From the NCBI RefSeq assembly GCF_030065885.1, contig NZ_JASJCS010000005.1:1-64000 (forward strand): 64,000 bases of DNA, read 5' to 3'. The stretch is from Ilumatobacter sp. (GTDB lineage Bacteria > Actinomycetota > Acidimicrobiia > Acidimicrobiales > Ilumatobacteraceae). Shown piece by piece: positions 58,117 to 64,000 of this stretch; position 1 is the stretch's first letter, and each line of letters begins with the position of its first letter. Position numbers and translations under genes: made by a program. Below the pieces are notes generated by a model. That model had not been told where the DNA came from, ran no database searches, and was given only the letters and a program-made list of their open reading frames with translations.

Positions 58117-60147
58117 GTGAACCGACTCGCCGCCGAGACCTCCCCTTATCTCCGCCAGCATCGCGACAACCCGGTCGACTGGTACCCGTGGGGCGACGAG
58201 GCGTTCGCGGCCGCCCGCGAGCGCGACGTGCCGGTGCTGCTGTCGGTCGGCTACTCGGCCTGCCACTGGTGTCACGTCATGGCGCACGAGTCGTTCGAGG
58301 ACGACGAGGTCGCGGCCGTGATGAACGACAGGTTCGTCAACGTCAAGGTCGACCGCGAGGAGCGACCAGACGTCGACGCGGTCTACATGGACGCCGTGCA
58401 AGCCTTGACGGGCCGCGGCGGATGGCCGATGACCGTCGCGATGGACGCGGACGGTCGGCCGTTCTGGGGCGGCACGTACTTCCCCAAGGAGTCGTTCCTG
58501 AAGCTGCTCGCCGCGCTCGACGACGTGTGGCGCAACCGGCGCGGCGAGCTCGAGCAGAACGCGACGGCGCTCGTCGAGGCGATCGGGCGCAGCGCGACCA
58601 CGACACCCCAGTCCGACATCCCACCGATCGACCTGATCAACGACACGCTCGGCAAGGTCGCGGGCGCCTTCGACAGCGAGTGGGGCGGGTTCGGACAGGC
58701 GCCGAAGTTCCCGTCGACGCACCATCTCGAGTTGATCCTCCGGGCTTACATGACCACCGGCGCCGACGACGCCAAGACCGTGCTCGTCACGTCGCTCGAC
58801 GCCATGGCGTCGGGAGGCATGTACGACCACATCGGCGGTGGGTTCGCCCGCTACTCGGTCGATCGCGAGTGGCTCGTCCCGCACTTCGAGAAGATGCTCT
58901 ACGACCAGGCGCTGCTCGTGCAGATCTACCGGCAGGCCCACTCGGTGCTCGGCCTCCCCCACTACCGGCAGATCGTCGACGAGACGATCGGGTACGTCCT
59001 GCGAGACCTGCGCCATCCCGACGGCGGCTTCTTCTCGGCCGAGGACGCCGATTCGCCCGACGAGCACGGCCACGGCGTCGAAGGGCTGTTCCACACCTGG
59101 ACCCCCGACGAGGTCCGGGCCGCACTCGCCGGCATGGACGACGAGGCGATCGAGCTCACGCTGGGGTGGTTCGACATCACCGAGGGCGGCAACTTCGAGG
59201 GGCGCTCGATCCCGAATCGGATCGGGCATCGGGCGCAGCTCCGCCGGCCCCCGGTCATCGAGGAGGCACGCCAACGGCTGTTCGCCACGCGTGAACGCCG
59301 GCGGCGCCCCGGTCTCGACGACAAGGTGCTGACCGAGTGGAACGCGATGTTCCTCAGCGCGCTCGCCGACGCCGCTGCGGTGCTCCGCCGCGAGGATTGG
59401 AAGGCGGCCGCGATCGCCAACGGCGAGTTCCTCGTGCGTGAGCTCCGCGGGCCGGACGGCCGCTGGTTCCGTTCCTGGCAGGCCGACGGGCAGCCCCGGG
59501 CCCGCCACGCGGCGCTCGCAGCCGATCACGCGGCGCTCGTCGAGGCGTTCGTCCGCCTCGCCGAGCTCAGCGGTGAGGCGCGGTGGATCGACGCCGCGAG
59601 GCAGACCGCCGACACGATGCTCGACTGGTTCTGGGACCCCGAGCAGGGCGGTCTGTTCACCACCGCAGAGGACGCCGAGGCGCTGGTCGTCCGGCAGAAG
59701 GACCTCCACGACGGCGCCACCCCGTCGGCGAACTCGTCGGCCGCTCGCGGGCTCCAGCGTCTGGCGGCGTTGACCGGCGAGCAGCGGTACCGCAACCACG
59801 CCGATCGCATCCTCCAGCTGCTCGGCACCGTCGTCGAACAGCTGCCCGGTGGCACGTCGAACGCCCTGATCGCGCTCGAGCAACGACACCGGGGCCCCAC
59901 CGAGCTGGCGATCGTCGGCGACATGCCGATGCTCGTCCGCCTCGCCCAGTCCGTGTGGCGACCCGACCTCGTGTTGGCCTGGGGCGAGCCCTACGACTCG
60001 CCGCTGTGGGAGAGTCGCGTCGAGGGCAAGGCCTACCTCTGCCGCGACCATGTGTGCGAAGCGCCGGTCGACACCGTCGAGGCGCTGTTCGAGCAGCTGA
60101 CCGGTCAGCCGGCGCCCGAGGACCTCACCAGCCGCCTCGGTGGATGA
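58117..60147 (+). CDS. Thioredoxin-domain (DUF255/YyaL-like) protein
   Basis: [84 protein letters not shown]. Confidence 0.96.
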   Translation: MNRLAAETSPYLRQHRDNPVDWYPWGDEAFAAARERDVPVLLSVGYSACHWCHVMAHESFEDDEVAAVMNDRFVNVKVDREERPDVDAVYMDAVQALTGRGGWPMTVAMDADGRPFWGGTYFPKESFLKLLAALDDVWRNRRGELEQNATALVEAIGRSATTTPQSDIPPIDLINDTLGKVAGAFDSEWGGFGQAPKFPSTHHLELILRAYMTTGADDAKTVLVTSLDAMASGGMYDHIGGGFARYSVDREWLVPHFEKMLYDQALLVQIYRQAHSVLGLPHYRQIVDETIGYVLRDLRHPDGGFFSAEDADSPDEHGHGVEGLFHTWTPDEVRAALAGMDDEAIELTLGWFDITEGGNFEGRSIPNRIGHRAQLRRPPVIEEARQRLFATRERRRRPGLDDKVLTEWNAMFLSALADAAAVLRREDWKAAAIANGEFLVRELRGPDGRWFRSWQADGQPRARHAALAADHAALVEAFVRLAELSGEARWIDAARQTADTMLDWFWDPEQGGLFTTAEDAEALVVRQKDLHDGATPSANSSAARGLQRLAALTGEQRYRNHADRILQLLGTVVEQLPGGTSNALIALEQRHRGPTELAIVGDMPMLVRLAQSVWRPDLVLAWGEPYDSPLWESRVEGKAYLCRDHVCEAPVDTVEALFEQLTGQPAPEDLTSRLGG

Positions 60148-60730
60148 TCTCGCCGGTCCGGCGTCGGGGACGGGCGGCGCTGCGGCCCTTGCGTTCCGGC
60201 TCGTCGGCGGGGTGACCGAGTGCGATCGCGCCGAGCAGGCCGAGCCGCTCGGGAACGCCGAGTGAACGCCGGAGCTCGTCCTCGCCGCGGAACACGCCGA
60301 AGAAGAGCGCGCCGAGACCACGGTCCTCGGCAGCCAGCAACAGCGTCATGACCGCCATCGACGCGTCGATGGTCCAGTACGGCGCCGGCCATGCTTCGGG
60401 CCCGGCGCCGAGGCCGGTCGAGGCCTTGTCGGGCTCGGCGTACCGGTCGACGTAGGCCTGCGGATCGGCGAACGGCAGCAGGACCGCGGGCGCATTGAGC
60501 AGCCGCTGCCAGGCGAACTGCGTCCGGCGCGAGGCGGGCAGCGTGATGTCCCAGAACCGGGCGGTCTGCGCACCTTCGAGAGCGACGATGTGCCAGCCCT
60601 GAGTCTTGCCGGCGCTCGGCGCACGGCTGGCGAGATCGACGAGATGCTCGAGCAACCCCTCGGTGATCGGCTCGGCGGTGAACGCCCGAGTCATCCGCCG
60701 AGACCGCACCACGTCCGAGAACTCCGCCAT
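60125..60730 (-). CDS. Nitroreductase family protein
   Basis: [63 protein letters not shown]; overlaps the preceding gene by 23 nt. Confidence 0.9.
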   Translation of the reverse strand: MAEFSDVVRSRRMTRAFTAEPITEGLLEHLVDLASRAPSAGKTQGWHIVALEGAQTARFWDITLPASRRTQFAWQRLLNAPAVLLPFADPQAYVDRYAEPDKASTGLGAGPEAWPAPYWTIDASMAVMTLLLAAEDRGLGALFFGVFRGEDELRRSLGVPERLGLLGAIALGHPADEPERKGRSAARPRRRTGEIIHRGGW

Positions 60731-60948
60731 CACCCCAGTATCACCGAACGTGCGAGGGTCCCGTGCCCACATCACCCGGAGGTCAAGGACCGCGCCCATC
60801 CGCCGCGCAGACGTGCCCGAGCCAGAGTCGCGACCCCAGCTTGCTGAGACGGGATCGATGTCGTCGAGCACAAGGCGCGACGAACCCGAGTTGCCTCGCG
60901 GCAACGAGCGGTGAGGCGCAACGCAGTGATCGGCGAGATCGGCCCGTC

Positions 60949-61602
60949 TCAGCGGCGGCCGAGTTTGACGAGGTCTTCGGCCATCGTCCAGCCGTAGACG
61001 ATCATCGCGTCGCCGGCGGCCTGGTCGACCGACTCGAACATCTCGACCACGTCGGCGTCGAGCGCGTCGGGTTTGGACGACTCGAAGTCGAGGAAGCCGG
61101 ACTGCCCGTTCTTGGCCACGAAGGTCTGCGCCTCGTACTTGGCGTCGACGCCGAACCGCTTGGCGAGGCGCCGCCCCCAGGCACGCTCCTCGCCGACGGC
61201 ACGGACACCCGGTGACGGCGTGACCTCGTCGAGCTTGTCGAACGCCTCGACGGCATCGGCCGTGACGAATCGGGAACCCACCACGACATCCTCGTCCGGG
61301 AAGGCCATCAGCGCCCGGTGATACGCCTCGTGCATGAGCCCGCGCAGCACGGTGTCGCGCTTCGAATGACGGCGCACGCTGAGCATTCCGATGAGCACGC
61401 AGGGTGTTCCACCGATCCGCTCGAGCGTCGAGAACATGTAGCCGTGCAGCTTCTCACCGATCCGGGCGGTGGTGACGAGCACCCAGTCTTCCTTCGCCTT
61501 GGAGATGGCGCCGATGTCGAACGCTCCCTCGATCGAGCCCATCTCGTCGAGGTCGGCATCGGTCAGTGAAACGGCGTCATTGGTGAAGACTTCGAGCGGC
61601 AT
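60949..61602 (-). CDS. Hypothetical protein, possibly lineage-specific
   Basis: Intact 217-aa ORF (MPLEVFTNDAVSLTDADLDEMGSIEGAFDIG...) with SD-like GGGAGAGGGG upstream; no family recognised. Confidence 0.65.
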   Translation of the reverse strand: MPLEVFTNDAVSLTDADLDEMGSIEGAFDIGAISKAKEDWVLVTTARIGEKLHGYMFSTLERIGGTPCVLIGMLSVRRHSKRDTVLRGLMHEAYHRALMAFPDEDVVVGSRFVTADAVEAFDKLDEVTPSPGVRAVGEERAWGRRLAKRFGVDAKYEAQTFVAKNGQSGFLDFESSKPDALDADVVEMFESVDQAAGDAMIVYGWTMAEDLVKLGRR

Positions 61603-61740
61603 ATCCCCTCTCCCGGACGATTCGGACCTACATTCTGCCACCGATTCCGTCGCCTTTCACAAACGGAAGAAGCTCGAGGGGCTCGGCCCGAACAGCCCTA
61701 CACGCTGGCTCGAGCCGCTCGGATGCCCGATCGCTCGTCG

Positions 61741-61800
61741 CGACGTCCGGTGGGCGAGCGTCGAAGCCGCCGCGGAGACGGCGAGCTCGGGAGGCGTCGC
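61741..61800 (+). repeat. Dispersed intergenic repeat, copy C (shorter)
   Basis: GGTGGGCGAGCGTCGAAGCCGCCGCGGAGACGGCGAGCTCGGGAGGCG, matches core of copies A and B with ~19-nt internal deletion. Confidence 0.7.
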
Positions 61801-61833
61801 TGCCGGTTGATCGACGAGTACCCGAGCGCAGCA

Positions 61834-61852
61834 GGACCGGGTTCCCCGGTCC
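61834..61852. terminator. Candidate dnaE terminator hairpin
   Basis: GGACCGGG-TTC-CCCGGTCC perfect 8-bp stem ~90 nt beyond the dnaE stop. Confidence 0.5.
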
Positions 61853-61940
61853 GGTCCCCACGTTCGCCACCACCGAGTTGCGCCCATTCGGACCGAACGG
61901 AGCGAGCGCAGCGAGCGAGTGAGGCCGATGTCCGGCCGAG

Positions 61941-64000
61941 CTACAACAACACCGCGTCGTGGCCGAACGCCACCCGCAGTTCGCCCACCGCCCGGTCGAT
62001 GTCGACCCGGAACTCGTCGGCGAGGCGCAGGATCTTGCCGTTGCCGATGTCGACCTGCACGACCGAATCGCCGGGATGGTCGCGCAGGATCCGCTTCAGT
62101 CGCTGGATCTTCAACTCGTCGAGCGTGTGGGCCGGCAGGCGCAGGCGCAGGGGCGGCGCGGGACCGTCGGACAGCCCGCTCAGCACCTGGACGTCCTGGG
62201 CGATGAGCCCGAACCGTGACTCGTCGCGCTTGTCGAGGCGGCCCCTGACGGCGACGATGATGTCGTCTTCGAGCTTGTGGCCCTGCTCCTGCAGCGTCCG
62301 CGGGAACACGGTGACCTCGATCGACGACTCGAGGTCCTCGAGCACGAAGACCGCCATCTGGTCGCCCTTCTTGGTGAACTTCCGGGCGAGGTTGGTGATG
62401 ACGCCGCCGACCTTGACCTGGGCGCCGTCCTCCATGTCCTGCAGATCGATCAGCGCGTGCTCGACCTGCCGCTTCAGCGCGGTCTCGACGCCGAACAGCG
62501 GGTGGTCCGAGACGTAGAGGCCGAGCATCTCCTTCTCGTTCTTGAGCTTGTCGCTCTTGTCGAACTCGATCTCGGGCACGGGGAGCCGCTCGTCGAAGCC
62601 GTTCGATGCACCGTCGCCGCCCTCGTCCTCGGTGTCTCCCCAGTCGCCGAAGAGGCTCATCACACCGCGATCGCGCTCGCGCCTCCGTTCGATCGTGGTG
62701 TCGAGGATCTGTTCGAACGCGGCGAGCAGCCCCCGGCGCGGATGGCCGAGCTGGTCGAACGCGCCCGCCTTGATGAGCGACTCGACGGTGCGCTTGTTCA
62801 GCACCTGTTCGGGCACCCGCTCGGCGAAGTCGTAGAACGACTCGTACGAGCCGTTCTCGGCCCGCTCGGCGAGCAGCTGCTCGACGAGACCCTCCCCCAC
62901 GTTGCGCACGGCTGAGAGCCCGAACGTGATGGCCCCCGGGCTACCGACGGAGAGGCCGACCTCGTCGGGCACGTCGGCGGCGGGAATCGCGGCGAAGTTC
63001 GTCACCGACCGGTTGATGTCGGGCGTGAGGACCTTGATCCCGGCCGACCGGCAGTCGGACAGGTAGACGGCCGCCTTGTCGAGGTTGCTCTTGACGCTGG
63101 TCAACAGGCACGCGAAGTACTCGACCGGGTAGTGCGCCTTGAGGTAGGCGGTCTGGTACGTCACGAGGCCGTACCCGAACGTGTGGCTCTTGTTGAACGC
63201 GTAGTCGGCGAACTTCTCGATGATGTCGAACAGCTGCCGGCCGAGGTCCTTGCCGTACCCGGTGCGCTCGACGCCGGCCTCGAACGCGTCGCGTTCCTTG
63301 GCCATCATCTCGCGGATCTTCTTGCCGCATGCCTTGCGGAGGTTGTCGGCCTCGGCCAACGAGTAGCCCGCGAACTTCTGGGCGACGCGCATCACGCTCT
63401 CCTGGTAGATCATCAGGCCGAACGTGTCGTCGAGGACCTCCTGGGCGTCGTCGTGGAAGTACTCGACCGGCTTGCGACCGTTCTTGCGGTCGGCGTAGTC
63501 GTAGTGCATGTTGACGCTCATCGGGCCGGGCCGGTACAGCGCGAGCACAGCCGAGACGTCCTCGAAGCTGTTGGGCGCCATCGCCTTGAGCAGCTGCCGC
63601 ATCGGTGGCGACTCGAGCTGGAACACGCCGATCGTGTCGCCGCGTGACAGCAGGTCGAACGTCCGCTGGTCATCGAGCGAGACGGCATCGATGTCGAACG
63701 CCGGATCGCGCGACGCCCTGATCATCTCTTGCGCGTCGGAGATGACGTCGAGGTTGCGCAGGCCGAGGAAGTCCATCTTGAGGAGCCCGAGCTCTTCGAC
63801 GCCGTGCATCTCGTACTGGGTGACGACGGGGGCATCCTCCGGGTCCTGACCGGACTCGGGCTTGCGCTGGATCGGCAGGTAATGGGTGACCGGCTCCTTG
63901 GTGATGACCACCGCCGCGGCGTGGATGCCGTCGGAGCGCTTCAGCCCCTCGAGGCCCTTGGCGACGTCGACGACCTTCTTGACGTCGGTGTCGGTGTCGT
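61941..64000 (-). CDS. dnaE: DNA polymerase III subunit alpha, C-terminal part (5' end outside window)
   Basis: GLLKMDFLGLRNLDVI, LALYRPGPM, GLMIYQESVMRVAQKFAGYSLAEADNLRKACGKK, FNKSHTFGYGLVTYQTAYLKAHYPVEYFACLL. Confidence 0.97.
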   Translation of the reverse strand, partial: DTDTDVKKVVDVAKGLEGLKRSDGIHAAAVVITKEPVTHYLPIQRKPESGQDPEDAPVVTQYEMHGVEELGLLKMDFLGLRNLDVISDAQEMIRASRDPAFDIDAVSLDDQRTFDLLSRGDTIGVFQLESPPMRQLLKAMAPNSFEDVSAVLALYRPGPMSVNMHYDYADRKNGRKPVEYFHDDAQEVLDDTFGLMIYQESVMRVAQKFAGYSLAEADNLRKACGKKIREMMAKERDAFEAGVERTGYGKDLGRQLFDIIEKFADYAFNKSHTFGYGLVTYQTAYLKAHYPVEYFACLLTSVKSNLDKAAVYLSDCRSAGIKVLTPDINRSVTNFAAIPAADVPDEVGLSVGSPGAITFGLSAVRNVGEGLVEQLLAERAENGSYESFYDFAERVPEQVLNKRTVESLIKAGAFDQLGHPRRGLLAAFEQILDTTIERRRERDRGVMSLFGDWGDTEDEGGDGASNGFDERLPVPEIEFDKSDKLKNEKEMLGLYVSDHPLFGVETALKRQVEHALIDLQDMEDGAQVKVGGVITNLARKFTKKGDQMAVFVLEDLESSIEVTVFPRTLQEQGHKLEDDIIVAVRGRLDKRDESRFGLIAQDVQVLSGLSDGPAPPLRLRLPAHTLDELKIQRLKRILRDHPGDSVVQVDIGNGKILRLADEFRVDIDRAVGELRVAFGHDAVLL

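Overview
64 kb of GC-rich bacterial chromosome, almost fully coding, with about 50 protein genes on both strands. I found no rRNA, tRNA, CRISPR array, transposase or prophage genes. Gene content points to a high-GC actinobacterium, possibly Acidimicrobiia/Ilumatobacter-like (inference): mycothiol ligase MshC, F420 enzymes (NpdG, Ddn-like, LLM), the thrS-HIT-pgsA-patA-pimA phosphatidylinositol-mannoside cluster, InhA/FabI-type enoyl reductase and monomeric Icd. Most of the window is ordinary metabolism. The more unusual structure is at DNA level: (1) 22 genes have a TANNNT -10-like hexamer 6-8 nt before the start codon, a leaderless-mRNA signature; (2) two divergent pairs with only 24-25 bp between start codons share a symmetric -10, so each may have one bidirectional leaderless promoter, and a third pair has 33 bp; (3) two genes are followed by a degenerate tandem copy of their own last ~13 codons, and in one case all differences are synonymous; (4) a dispersed intergenic repeat occurs three times; (5) a pair of palindromic operators lies upstream of a putative purine/N-heterocycle operon (aminotransferase, 2-hydroxyacid dehydrogenase, FAD-2Fe2S, Mo-hydroxylase, SsnA-like amidohydrolase, LLM oxidoreductase); (6) a GGDEF-EAL protein is inserted in the PIM cluster. 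All homology calls come from motif recognition by eye; no database search was run.
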